From positions 1 to 6,702 of the forward strand of contig CAIZGQ010000380.1 of assembly GCA_903932565.1 (NCBI GenBank): a stretch of 6,702 nucleotides of DNA, given 5' to 3'. Under the pieces are notes generated by a model. That model worked only from the letters and a program-made list of their open reading frames with translations. It was not told where the DNA came from and made no database searches. Origin of the DNA: an uncultured Hyphomicrobiales bacterium. Lineage in GTDB: Bacteria; Pseudomonadota; Alphaproteobacteria; Rhizobiales; Beijerinckiaceae. The translations under genes and the position numbers were made by a program. Below are positions 1 to 5,217 of this stretch, piece after piece (position 1 is the first letter of the stretch; the number at the start of each line of letters is the position of its first letter).

Positions 1-66
1 GAACCTGACGGGCTCAAGTGTGGCCTTGCCTGCCAGCCTTGCTGAGAAAAAGTCAGAGACGGGCAT
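1..66 (-). CDS. mltA: Probable membrane-bound lytic murein transglycosylase A, N-terminal fragment
   Basis: Only the first 22 codons are in the window; the gene runs off the left edge. The minus-strand reading frame starts at ATG (66-64) and ends in the residues ATLEPVRF, which resemble the start of alphaproteobacterial MltA proteins (a 'L-x-P-V-x-F' strand before a 'DLPGW' motif that would lie outside the window). An in-frame TGA just upstream makes this the first possible ATG. No clear Shine-Dalgarno is visible, and the gap to the upstream Tim44-like gene is only 22 bp, so translation may be coupled. MltA cleaves peptidoglycan glycan strands in the envelope. An mltA directly after the Tim44-domain gene is common in Rhizobiales and is the main support. 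The fragment is too short to prove the family. Confidence 0.5.
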   Translation of the reverse strand, partial: MPVSDFFSARLAGKATLEPVRF

Positions 67-88
67 AGGTCGCGATCATTTCGAAGGT

Positions 89-817
89 CTAGACCGGGGA
101 TTCCGTCGCCACCAGTTTCCAGTTCGGGTCTTTGGAACTCGTGTCGCGTGAGAAGGTCCAGAGATCAACATGGGGGACGACCTTTTCTGGATCGCCATCG
201 ACCACGTTTCCCACCGAATCGCGGGTCGCGTTGATCAAATTGGTTTTGAACCGTACTGAGATTTGAGCAATTTTTCCGCGCTGTTGCGCGTCCTCAATTG
301 TCGCCTGATCCATGGACACGAACGTCGATTCGGCGGTTTCCCCACGCGCCGACCGAGCCGTCAATGCGGCGGCAAAACTATCGAAAACATCCTTGGACAA
401 CAGGCCATTAAGCAAAGCGGTGTCACCCTTCGCATAAGCCGTCACGATCATTTCGTAGGCTGATTTTGCACCTTCCAGAAATGTCTTTGGATGGAAGGTG
501 CTGTCAGCGCCAGCCAGGTTATCAAACGCGGTCCAGAGCGCCGTTCCCTCTTGGGCAAACCCGCTCCAACGGGCCGGATTGCTGAGCGGAGCTTCGGCGT
601 CCACACTTTGGGCCGGGGCAGGTGCCCCAGGCATCCGCACCACATTGTCGCCGAGTGGTGCCGGTGCGGTCGAGCCATCACGCTTTTGACCGGAGAAGGG
701 ATTGAAGGGTGGCTTTTCAAGGCCAGTTCGCGTGCCCAGAACGGACCGCAATTTCCAAATAACAAAAACTGCCAGAGCGGCAAAAATCATTATCGACGGA
801 TCAAATGCTTCATTCAT
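89..817 (-). CDS. timA: Tim44-domain (Tim44/TimA-like) membrane-anchored protein
   Basis: The 242-residue product starts MNEAFDPSIM. I chose ATG 817-815 because GGAG (827-824) sits 6 nt upstream and the protein then begins just before one hydrophobic segment (about residues 8-28). The longer in-frame extension upstream lies across fxsA and does not look like protein. A Pro/Ala-rich low-complexity linker (about 45-80) is followed by the Tim44-like domain (about 95-240). Family-typical stretches are the helix GAKSAYEMIV (117-126), KDVFDSF (142-148) and a closing W-x-F-x-RD...DPNW-x-L block (220-235). Bacterial Tim44-domain proteins are inner-membrane proteins related to the mitochondrial import motor subunit; their role in bacteria is poorly defined and probably concerns the membrane or envelope. 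It is divergent from fxsA (88-bp gap) and probably co-transcribed with mltA. The family is clear; the function is uncertain. Confidence 0.87.
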   Translation of the reverse strand: MNEAFDPSIMIFAALAVFVIWKLRSVLGTRTGLEKPPFNPFSGQKRDGSTAPAPLGDNVVRMPGAPAPAQSVDAEAPLSNPARWSGFAQEGTALWTAFDNLAGADSTFHPKTFLEGAKSAYEMIVTAYAKGDTALLNGLLSKDVFDSFAAALTARSARGETAESTFVSMDQATIEDAQQRGKIAQISVRFKTNLINATRDSVGNVVDGDPEKVVPHVDLWTFSRDTSSKDPNWKLVATESPV

Positions 818-905
818 TGCTCGCTCCGAAATCCGTCTGGAAACGCGACGGACTTTCCACCATATCATTGCTGTTCGTATCTGTTCATTTGAGGACGTTT
901 TGGCA
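818..905. promoter_or_regulatory. Divergent intergenic region between the Tim44-like gene and fxsA
   Basis: This 88-bp gap separates the leftward Tim44-like gene from rightward fxsA, so it must hold or overlap the promoters of both. Each gene has a readable ribosome-binding site here: GGAG (minus strand, 827-824) for the Tim44-like gene and GAGGA (891-895) for fxsA. I could not identify convincing -35/-10 pairs or an operator. Confidence 0.5.
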
Positions 906-1334
906 ATGCCCCAGCGCTTTTCGTTCAAGCTCCTGCTTGTGGGCTGGATCGCACTTGAAGGCCTCCTCTTGATCATTGTTGTATCAGAAATCGGATGGCT
1001 CGGCGCAACAGTACTGGGTCTAGCCAGCACGCTGCTCGGCTTCGGGCTCCTCAAGCAGGCCGGCGGCGACGTATTTTCCACGCTTCAAGCAAATCTTCAG
1101 TCTCCTGCGTCGCGCGAGACGTTACTCGCCGATCACACACTCAAGGGACTTGGGGCGTTATTTTTGGTGCTTCCGGGATTCTGCTCTGATCTTGTGGGTT
1201 TGGCGCTCAGCTCACCCTCTGTGCGCCAACAGGTGATGAAGCTCTGGAAAACGACCAAAGTTCGCCAGACGAAATCTTCAACTGACGTTCTAGACCTTGA
1301 CCCTAAGGACTGGCGGCCCTCCTCCGAGGCTTGA
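906..1334 (+). CDS. fxsA: FxsA family membrane protein
   Basis: The 142-residue product starts MPQRFSFKLL. The open frame extends upstream to 702, but that part overlaps the divergent Tim44-like gene. I chose ATG 906 because GAGGA (891-895) lies 10 nt upstream and the family begins directly with the first membrane helix. Hydrophobic segments lie at about residues 8-29, 31-49 and 81-101. The last contains the family-typical LPGF turn (89-92, LPGFCSDLVG). The short basic and polar tail (about 113-142) is presumably cytoplasmic. E. coli FxsA is an inner-membrane protein whose overproduction relieves F-plasmid exclusion of phage T7; its normal role is unknown. fxsA beside a Tim44-domain gene and secB is a recurrent alphaproteobacterial arrangement. 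Nothing odd in length. Confidence 0.85.
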   Translation: MPQRFSFKLLLVGWIALEGLLLIIVVSEIGWLGATVLGLASTLLGFGLLKQAGGDVFSTLQANLQSPASRETLLADHTLKGLGALFLVLPGFCSDLVGLALSSPSVRQQVMKLWKTTKVRQTKSSTDVLDLDPKDWRPSSEA

Positions 1335-1487
1335 TATGGGGCCAAGCGACGGATGGCGCCGTTTGCCTCGACCAGAGGCCTATCGCTTGTGATGACACTC
1401 GCGCCGTGCTACCCGCCCAGTCACAGATTTCAAATGTGAAAGGCGTCGGCGCAACTCGCCCGCTGAGAACAGATTACGGAGATGAAC
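1335..1487 (+). promoter_or_regulatory. fxsA-secB intergenic region
   Basis: The 153-bp gap between fxsA and secB is long enough for a separate secB promoter, but no clear -35/-10 pair was found. It contains a perfect small hairpin, GCCTC-N5-GAGGC (1365-1379), without a following T-run. It also contains an inverted repeat TTTCA-N4-TGAAA (1428-1441) about 45 bp before the secB start, which could be a weak operator or chance. Confidence 0.35.
1476..1481 (+). promoter_or_regulatory. secB ribosome-binding site (decides the start)
   Basis: ACGGAG at 1476-1481 directly abuts the first in-frame ATG (1482) but is 6 nt from the second ATG (1488). Only the second spacing is workable, so secB starts at 1488 (MSDTNG...). 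Confidence 0.65.
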
Positions 1488-1964
1488 ATGAGCGACACAA
1501 ACGGCGCGCAGCCCGACACAAATGCCGCCCCGCAGCTCAACGTCATGGTGCAGTACACCAAGGATTTCTCGTTTGAAAATCCCAATGCGCCTCGCTCACT
1601 AACGCCCCAGGAAAAGGCACCCAACATTGCCATTCAGGTGAACGTAAACGGGCGGCAGCTGGCAGAAGCGGACTTTGAGGTTGAGCTCATTCTTGAGGGC
1701 TCGGCTGGCGAAGGTGCCGATACGCTGTTCAAGTTTGAACTGACCTATGCTGGCGTGTTCCGTCTCTCGAATGTTTCGCAGGAAAATCTGCCCCCGATGA
1801 TCATGATCGAATGCCCGCGCCTGCTCTTCCCGTTTGCCCGCCAAATGGTAGCCGACGCGGTGCGCAATGGTGGCTTCCCGCCCCTCTTTATCGATCCAAT
1901 CGACTTTGTGGCCCTGTATCGTCAGCGCATGGCTGCCGACGCCGCCAATCAAGTGAAGATGTAA
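1488..1964 (+). CDS. secB: Protein-export chaperone SecB
   Basis: The 158-residue product is a full-length SecB. This cytoplasmic homotetrameric chaperone keeps precursor proteins unfolded and delivers them to SecA for Sec-dependent export. A polar N-terminal tail (about 1-16) precedes the conserved strand YTKDFSFENP (23-32). The central beta strands end in the highly recognisable ECPRLLFPFAR (108-118), followed by GGFPPLFIDPIDF (128-140). The variable C-terminal tail is short. ATG 1488 is preferred over 1482 on ribosome-binding-site spacing. secB is convergent with dnaQ, with only 7 bp between the stop codons. The family is unambiguous. Confidence 0.96.
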   Translation: MSDTNGAQPDTNAAPQLNVMVQYTKDFSFENPNAPRSLTPQEKAPNIAIQVNVNGRQLAEADFEVELILEGSAGEGADTLFKFELTYAGVFRLSNVSQENLPPMIMIECPRLLFPFARQMVADAVRNGGFPPLFIDPIDFVALYRQRMAADAANQVKM

Positions 1965-1971
1965 GTCTCGC

Positions 1972-2688
1972 TCAAGGCTTTGGTAGAGCGGTTTCCGCTT
2001 TGGCTTTCAGCTTGGCCCAGATGGAGTCTGGACCAAGCGAGTTGATGAAACCCGCGTGGGACTTGAATTCCTCTGCGGCGATGGTTGACTCAATGGGGCT
2101 CGCCCGCGGGCCAGAAACGGTTACACGAAACTCTTGCCGAGCGGCCGTTACATCGGCCGCCAACGTCATCGCTGTCTGGCGTCCGCCGCAGAGCTCGGCA
2201 TAGACCTCAGCCAAGATCTCTGAATCCAGCAGCGCGCCGTGTTTTGTGCGGCGCGAGTTGTCAATCTTGTAGCGGGCACAAAGCGCATCAAGACTGTTGG
2301 GCGCGCCTGGGTGACGGCGACGGGCCAGGGCCAGCGTGTCAATCACGCGCTCCCTATCGATCTCCGGAAGACCGATGCGGCCAAACTCGGCATTGAGAAA
2401 CTTGACGTCAAATTCCGCATTATGTGCGACGAGCTTTGCGCCAGCCGTAAAGTTTAAAAAATCAGCCGCGACGTCTTTAAAGAGCGGCTTACCCGTCAAA
2501 AACTCCCTCGATAAGCCGTGCACTGCAAACGCTTCTGCGGGGACGTCTCGTTGTGGATCCAGATACACATGAAAGGTTTGGCCGCTCGGAATACCGTTTA
2601 AGAGTTCGACGCAGCCAATTTCAACGAGGCGATCCCCTTTGGTTGGGTCGAGGCCAGTCGTTTCAGTATCGAATATGATTTCACGCAT
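1972..2688 (-). CDS. dnaQ: DNA polymerase III epsilon subunit (3'-5' proofreading exonuclease)
   Basis: The 238-residue product is a DEDDh exonuclease, the proofreading subunit of the replicative polymerase. All three Exo motifs are intact. Exo I is FDTETTGLDP with Asp7 and Glu9, Exo II is AHNAEFDVKF with Asp94, and Exo III is HGALLD with His150 and Asp155. After the catalytic domain (about 1-170), QTAMTL (171-176) lines up with the clamp-binding motif QTSMAF of E. coli epsilon. The C-terminal part (about 190-238) corresponds to the segment that binds the alpha subunit, which argues for a true epsilon rather than a stand-alone DnaQ-like exonuclease. The ATG overlaps the end of coaE by 8 bp, so the two are probably translationally coupled at the end of the ppsR-maf-coaE-dnaQ run. 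Confidence 0.94.
   Translation of the reverse strand: MREIIFDTETTGLDPTKGDRLVEIGCVELLNGIPSGQTFHVYLDPQRDVPAEAFAVHGLSREFLTGKPLFKDVAADFLNFTAGAKLVAHNAEFDVKFLNAEFGRIGLPEIDRERVIDTLALARRRHPGAPNSLDALCARYKIDNSRRTKHGALLDSEILAEVYAELCGGRQTAMTLAADVTAARQEFRVTVSGPRASPIESTIAAEEFKSHAGFINSLGPDSIWAKLKAKAETALPKP
1985..2001 (+). terminator. Possible weak terminator hairpin after secB
   Basis: AGCGG-TTT-CCGCT (1987-1999) forms a short stem with a 3-nt loop. It can be extended by one G-T wobble and one A-T pair, and T-rich sequence (TTTGGCTTT) follows. It lies about 20 bp after the secB stop, inside the 3' end of dnaQ on the other strand. The stem is short and the T-run interrupted, so this is weak. Confidence 0.3.
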
Positions 2689-3304
2689 GCGATACGTTAC
2701 GCCTGTTTTCCCATGCAGCGGGATTTGCTTGCAGGATCTTCAACAGCTTTTTCACCTGCAATCTGACATCATCCAAACTTCGATCCGTTTTAATGACGAA
2801 GTCAGCTTTTTTGCGCTTTTCAGCGTCTGGCAATTGTTTTTCAAGAATCGCAGCAAATTTGGCGTCGGTCATGTGCTGTCGCTCAAATGCGCGTTGTTTC
2901 TGGACCTGACTTGACGCGCTGACAACCACCACCGCATCGACTTTTTTTTCTCCATGCGTTTCGTACAGAAGGGGGATGTCGAGAAGCACGATCGGATCAC
3001 CTGCGATCTCTCGTTGTCTCAAGAACTGATTTCGATGTGCCTCAACCAGAGGATGGATGATCTTTTCCAAACGCTTCAGCGCTTCAGCATCCTTCAAAAC
3101 ATAATCGCCGAGAGCCTCGCGGTCGATCTCACCACCGATCAAGGTTCCGGGAAAGGCAGCTTCAATTAATGTTGCGTCAGGACTGCGGTAAATCGCGTGC
3201 ACCGCGGCATCGGAATCGTGGACCGGAATGCCAAGTGACTGAAAAATTCCAGCCGTTGTCGACTTTCCCATCGCTATAGAGCCAGTCAGGCCAAGAATGA
3301 TCAT
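2681..3304 (-). CDS. coaE: Dephospho-CoA kinase
   Basis: The 207-residue product performs the last step of coenzyme A synthesis, ATP-dependent phosphorylation of dephospho-CoA, in the cytoplasm. The P-loop GLTGSIAMGKST lies at residues 5-16. The conserved HDSDAAVH (29-36), IHPLV (83-87) and LLDIPLLYE (107-115) blocks follow, as does the Arg/Lys-rich lid region (about 135-165). Length is normal for the family. The start ATG (3304-3302) is fixed by a strong GGAGGG site 7 nt upstream. The gene lies 19 bp after the maf stop and overlaps dnaQ by 8 bp. In most related genomes aroE sits between maf and coaE; here it is absent. Confidence 0.95.
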   Translation of the reverse strand: MIILGLTGSIAMGKSTTAGIFQSLGIPVHDSDAAVHAIYRSPDATLIEAAFPGTLIGGEIDREALGDYVLKDAEALKRLEKIIHPLVEAHRNQFLRQREIAGDPIVLLDIPLLYETHGEKKVDAVVVVSASSQVQKQRAFERQHMTDAKFAAILEKQLPDAEKRKKADFVIKTDRSLDDVRLQVKKLLKILQANPAAWENRRNVSHA

Positions 3305-3311
3305 TGTGCGG

Positions 3312-3317
3312 CCCTCC
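3312..3317 (-). promoter_or_regulatory. Strong coaE ribosome-binding site
   Basis: The minus strand reads GGAGGG 7 nt before the coaE ATG, directly after the maf stop. It is the strongest Shine-Dalgarno within this gene run and gives coaE its own initiation despite the 19-bp gap. Confidence 0.7.
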
Positions 3318-3323
3318 AGTACG

Positions 3324-3941
3324 TCAACCCTTGAGACAACCTTCGGCTCGGAGCGCTTTTAGAACTGGCAGCAAGGGGAGGCCCATGATTGAGAATTGGT
3401 CGCCTTCGATTGCCTCAAACAAATGGATGCCGAAGCCTTCAATCTGATACGATCCAACGCTTGAAAAGGCCACGTCACCGATCGTATCGAGATAATGTGT
3501 GATGAAGTCATCTTGAAGCGGCCGCATCTTCAAGCGAACGGACGACAGGATTTCCGTCACGATCGTTCTGTCTCGCATGAGCGTTGCTGCAGAATGCAAT
3601 TCATGAAAACGACCTGCCATCAGGCGCAACGTGGCTTCTGCCTCATGTCTGTCGGCAGGCTTGCTGAAGATTTTGCCGTCGATCTCCATCGTCTGGTCGC
3701 AAGATAAAACGAGCTGACCCGATCCGAATTCTTCGATCGCCAACCCTTTTTCGCGCGACAAAACTTGGGCTATTTGACGGGGGCTTGCGTGAACTTTGAC
3801 AAGGTCCGCTTCGATGGATCGCTCGTCAATGTTGGCTGCTTTCACCTCTATTGGAATACCGGCGTTTTCGAGCAGCATTCGCCGTGCGGAACTTCGCGAG
3901 GCAAGAATGAGAGGGTCGCGATGCAACCATAAAATACTCAT
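3324..3941 (-). CDS. maf: Maf-like nucleoside triphosphate pyrophosphatase
   Basis: The 205-residue product belongs to the Maf/HAM1-like pyrophosphatases, which hydrolyse non-canonical or selected nucleoside triphosphates to monophosphates. Visible family features are the N-terminal LILASRSSARR (11-21), the conserved acidic NIDER (37-41), the catalytic-site CDQ with Asp82, FSKP (92-95), GRFHELHSA (110-118) and the C-terminal YQIEGFG (165-171). The sequence does not let me decide between the dTTP/UTP-specific and m7GTP-specific subfamilies. The ATG (3941-3939) lies 7 bp after the ppsR stop and has no strong Shine-Dalgarno, suggesting coupling to ppsR translation. maf after ppsR is the conserved order beside alphaproteobacterial origins. 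Confidence 0.92.
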   Translation of the reverse strand: MSILWLHRDPLILASRSSARRMLLENAGIPIEVKAANIDERSIEADLVKVHASPRQIAQVLSREKGLAIEEFGSGQLVLSCDQTMEIDGKIFSKPADRHEAEATLRLMAGRFHELHSAATLMRDRTIVTEILSSVRLKMRPLQDDFITHYLDTIGDVAFSSVGSYQIEGFGIHLFEAIEGDQFSIMGLPLLPVLKALRAEGCLKG

Positions 3942-3948
3942 GGCGATA

Positions 3949-4782
3949 TCAGGCCTGCGCGATGAACTTCATGCGATGTTCGCGATAGAGATCCAGAATG
4001 GCGGCTGCTGTTTCTTCAATTGAGCGCCGCGTCACATCAATCGTTGGCCAGCCGTTCTCGCTGAATAAACGACGTGATTGCGCCAGTTCTTCTGCGACTG
4101 ACATGCGATCAACATACGGCGTTTCTGTATCGACGTTGAGTGACAAAAGTCGGTTTTGACGGATTTGAACAATTCGCTCCGGAGACGCGACCAGTCCCAC
4201 AACAAGCGCATTTTTCACAGAGAAGATGGCGTTGGGAATGGGAACATTCGGAACCATGGGGATATTGGCCGTCTTGATGCCACGGTTTGCCAAATAGATA
4301 CTCGTCGGTGTCTTCGACGTCCGGCTGACGCCAAGCAGGATGACATCCGCAAGCTCCAGGTTTTCCGGCAATTGGCCGTCATCGTGCATCATCGTGAAAT
4401 TCAACGCATCAATGCGCCGGAAATATTCCGCATTGAGCATGTGCTGTGCGCCGGGCCGCGAGGTCTGCGCTGTGCCAAGATACGATTGAAAAAGACTGAA
4501 AATTGGCTGCATGACCGAAAGATAGGGACTGCCTATTGCGGCGCAGGCGGACTCGAGCCGCTCGGTGAGCTCGGCGTCGACCAGGGTATAAAGCACGATG
4601 CCCGGGGAAGCTTCAATTTCAGCAATTGCCCGATCCAACTGAGCGCGCGTTCGGATCAATGGGTAGACGTGCTCGATCGAAGCAACACCTTGAAACTGCG
4701 CCGCCGCCGCTCGGCTGACAGCAATCAAAGTTTCGCCGGTGGCATCGGACACAAGGTGCAAATGAAAATAGTTCCGACCCAC
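3949..4782 (-). CDS. ppsR: Pyruvate phosphate dikinase / PEP synthase regulatory kinase-pyrophosphorylase
   Basis: The 277-residue product belongs to the DUF299 (UPF0085) family. These bifunctional enzymes inactivate PEP synthase or pyruvate phosphate dikinase by ADP-dependent threonine phosphorylation and reactivate it by Pi-dependent dephosphorylation. The N-terminal FHLHLVSDATGETL (6-19) is the family signature. The nucleotide-binding loop GVSRTSKTP lies at 151-159 and the C-terminal DVTRRSIEETAA at 249-260. I set the start at GTG (4782-4780) rather than the ATG at 4866. The GTG has an excellent GGAAGGAA site 5 nt upstream and gives the usual family length, whereas the 28 extra residues match nothing typical. 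Which target enzyme it controls cannot be read from here. It is the first gene of the leftward run and borders the candidate origin. Confidence 0.93.
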   Translation of the reverse strand: MGRNYFHLHLVSDATGETLIAVSRAAAAQFQGVASIEHVYPLIRTRAQLDRAIAEIEASPGIVLYTLVDAELTERLESACAAIGSPYLSVMQPIFSLFQSYLGTAQTSRPGAQHMLNAEYFRRIDALNFTMMHDDGQLPENLELADVILLGVSRTSKTPTSIYLANRGIKTANIPMVPNVPIPNAIFSVKNALVVGLVASPERIVQIRQNRLLSLNVDTETPYVDRMSVAEELAQSRRLFSENGWPTIDVTRRSIEETAAAILDLYREHRMKFIAQA

Positions 4783-4787
4783 TGACG

Positions 4788-4796
4788 TTCCTTCCC
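4788..4796 (-). promoter_or_regulatory. ppsR ribosome-binding site (decides the GTG start)
   Basis: The minus strand reads GGGAAGGAA, ending 5 nt before GTG 4782. No comparable site precedes the upstream ATG at 4866. This moves the non-coding boundary to 4783 and frees the DnaA-box-like 9-mer at 4796-4804 from coding constraint. Confidence 0.7.
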
Positions 4797-4804
4797 TATC
4801 CACA
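4796..4804 (+). promoter_or_regulatory. DnaA-box-like 9-mer
   Basis: CTATCCACA differs from TTATCCACA only at the first base. It is the best of the three candidates because the CCACA core is intact. It overlaps the ppsR ribosome-binding site by one base. Confidence 0.4.
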
Positions 4805-4877
4805 GGCAAGCGGCGCTGCCGTGTATGGCTTGTGGGCATCTTTCGCAGTTTCGCGTGAAGTCCCAATCCAGTGCCAT

Positions 4878-4904
4878 CTTATACCGCTGAGGCAGTTTTT
4901 TCAC
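4878..4904 (-). promoter_or_regulatory. Possible ppsR promoter
   Basis: The minus strand carries TATAAG (4883-4878; 5 of 6 matches to TATAAT). A GTGAAA (4904-4899) lies upstream with a short 15-bp spacer. Transcripts would have a leader of roughly 90 nt before the GTG start. The -35 element overlaps a DnaA-box-like 9-mer. Confidence 0.3.
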
Positions 4905-4905
4905 A
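4897..4905 (+). promoter_or_regulatory. DnaA-box-like 9-mer
   Basis: TTTTTCACA has one mismatch to TTATNCACA. The same 9-mer also occurs inside ppsR (4211-4219), so on its own it is weak evidence. Confidence 0.25.
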
Positions 4906-5025
4906 CATTCGAATTCGTGGGAGATCCAGCGCGGCTTTGATCTAGGCAAAAGGAAAACGCGTTAGCTTGGGGATGCAGCATCAGTTTGTACATCCTAGTC
5001 ATCTGAAAAGGTTCGTTCTTTTGAC

Positions 5026-5034
5026 TTTTACACA
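5026..5034 (+). promoter_or_regulatory. DnaA-box-like 9-mer
   Basis: TTTTACACA has one mismatch to TTATNCACA and lies at the left part of the AT-rich half of the intergenic region. It directly follows a TTGAC at 5021-5025 that could serve as a -35 element for hemJ, although no good -10 follows. Confidence 0.3.
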
Positions 5035-5138
5035 GTTGTAGTGATAGCAGTCGAAAAGAATTTCATCGTAAACAAAATGTTAACAATCTGGGGGAACAAC
5101 CCGATGTCGCTATGATGCCATCAATACAAAAGTAAAAA

Positions 5139-5177
5139 AATCTAAGAAAGATCTTTCTATCTTTTAGATTAGAAAGA
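5139..5177. repeat. Palindrome and hairpin upstream of hemJ
   Basis: A perfect 14-bp palindrome, AGAAAGATCTTTCT (5145-5158), is nested between inverted arms AATCTAA (5139-5145) and TTAGATT (5164-5170). The same DNA can instead fold as one hairpin: AATCTAA paired with TTAGATT, a GA bulge, AAGAT paired with ATCTT, and a 6-nt loop (5153-5158). A further direct copy of AGAAAGA follows at 5171-5177. It lies about 40-80 bp before the hemJ ATG within the most AT-rich part of the gap. It may be an operator for hemJ or an origin element. Confidence 0.55.
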
Positions 5178-5217
5178 CGCGATTTCCCGATACCGATAAA
5201 ATCAACGGATCAACGAG

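Larger units (their letters stand above)
4783..5217. other. Candidate chromosomal replication origin (oriC), ppsR-hemJ intergenic region
   Basis: This 435-bp stretch has no plausible gene. Position is the main argument: in Caulobacter the origin lies next to the ppsR-family gene, and the neighbourhood (ppsR, maf, coaE, dnaQ on one side; haem genes and rho on the other) is conserved in alphaproteobacteria. By hand count 4981-5217 has 85 G/C in 237 bp (36%) against 105 in 198 bp (53%) for 4783-4980. The block 5119-5178 is 77% AT and could be an unwinding element. Three 9-mers differ by one base from TTATNCACA. The genes on both sides point outward, matching forks leaving this point. Against it: no perfect DnaA box, and no GANTC methylation site. 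The identification is inferred. Confidence 0.6.

Noticed and set aside
702..905. In-frame upstream extension of fxsA (68 extra residues)
   Set aside because: It overlaps the divergent Tim44-like gene, shows no family similarity, and a good ribosome-binding site precedes ATG 906.
818..1081. In-frame upstream extension of the Tim44-like gene (88 extra residues)
   Set aside because: It runs antisense through fxsA and is Arg/Ser/Pro-rich as expected of a shadow frame. The membrane-anchor start at 817 has a proper ribosome-binding site.
1428..1441. Inverted repeat TTTCA-N4-TGAAA before secB as an operator
   Set aside because: The 5-bp arms are short and no regulator family could be named; kept only as a note in the intergenic entry.
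4156..4785. 209-codon open frame on the plus strand opposite ppsR
   Set aside because: It lies entirely antisense to a clearly conserved ppsR and its translation is Arg/His-rich without recognisable motifs.
4725..4949. 74-codon minus-strand frame extending into the candidate origin
   Set aside because: It overlaps the start of ppsR in another frame, is Cys/Trp-rich without motif, and has no ribosome-binding site.
5200..5212. Possible IHF site (AATCAACGGATCA)
   Set aside because: It has one mismatch in a degenerate consensus, in AT-rich DNA directly at the hemJ start; expected by chance.
4783..5217. CcrM methylation sites (GANTC), common at Caulobacter origins
   Set aside because: I checked every TC in the region and found no GANTC, so this origin hallmark is absent.
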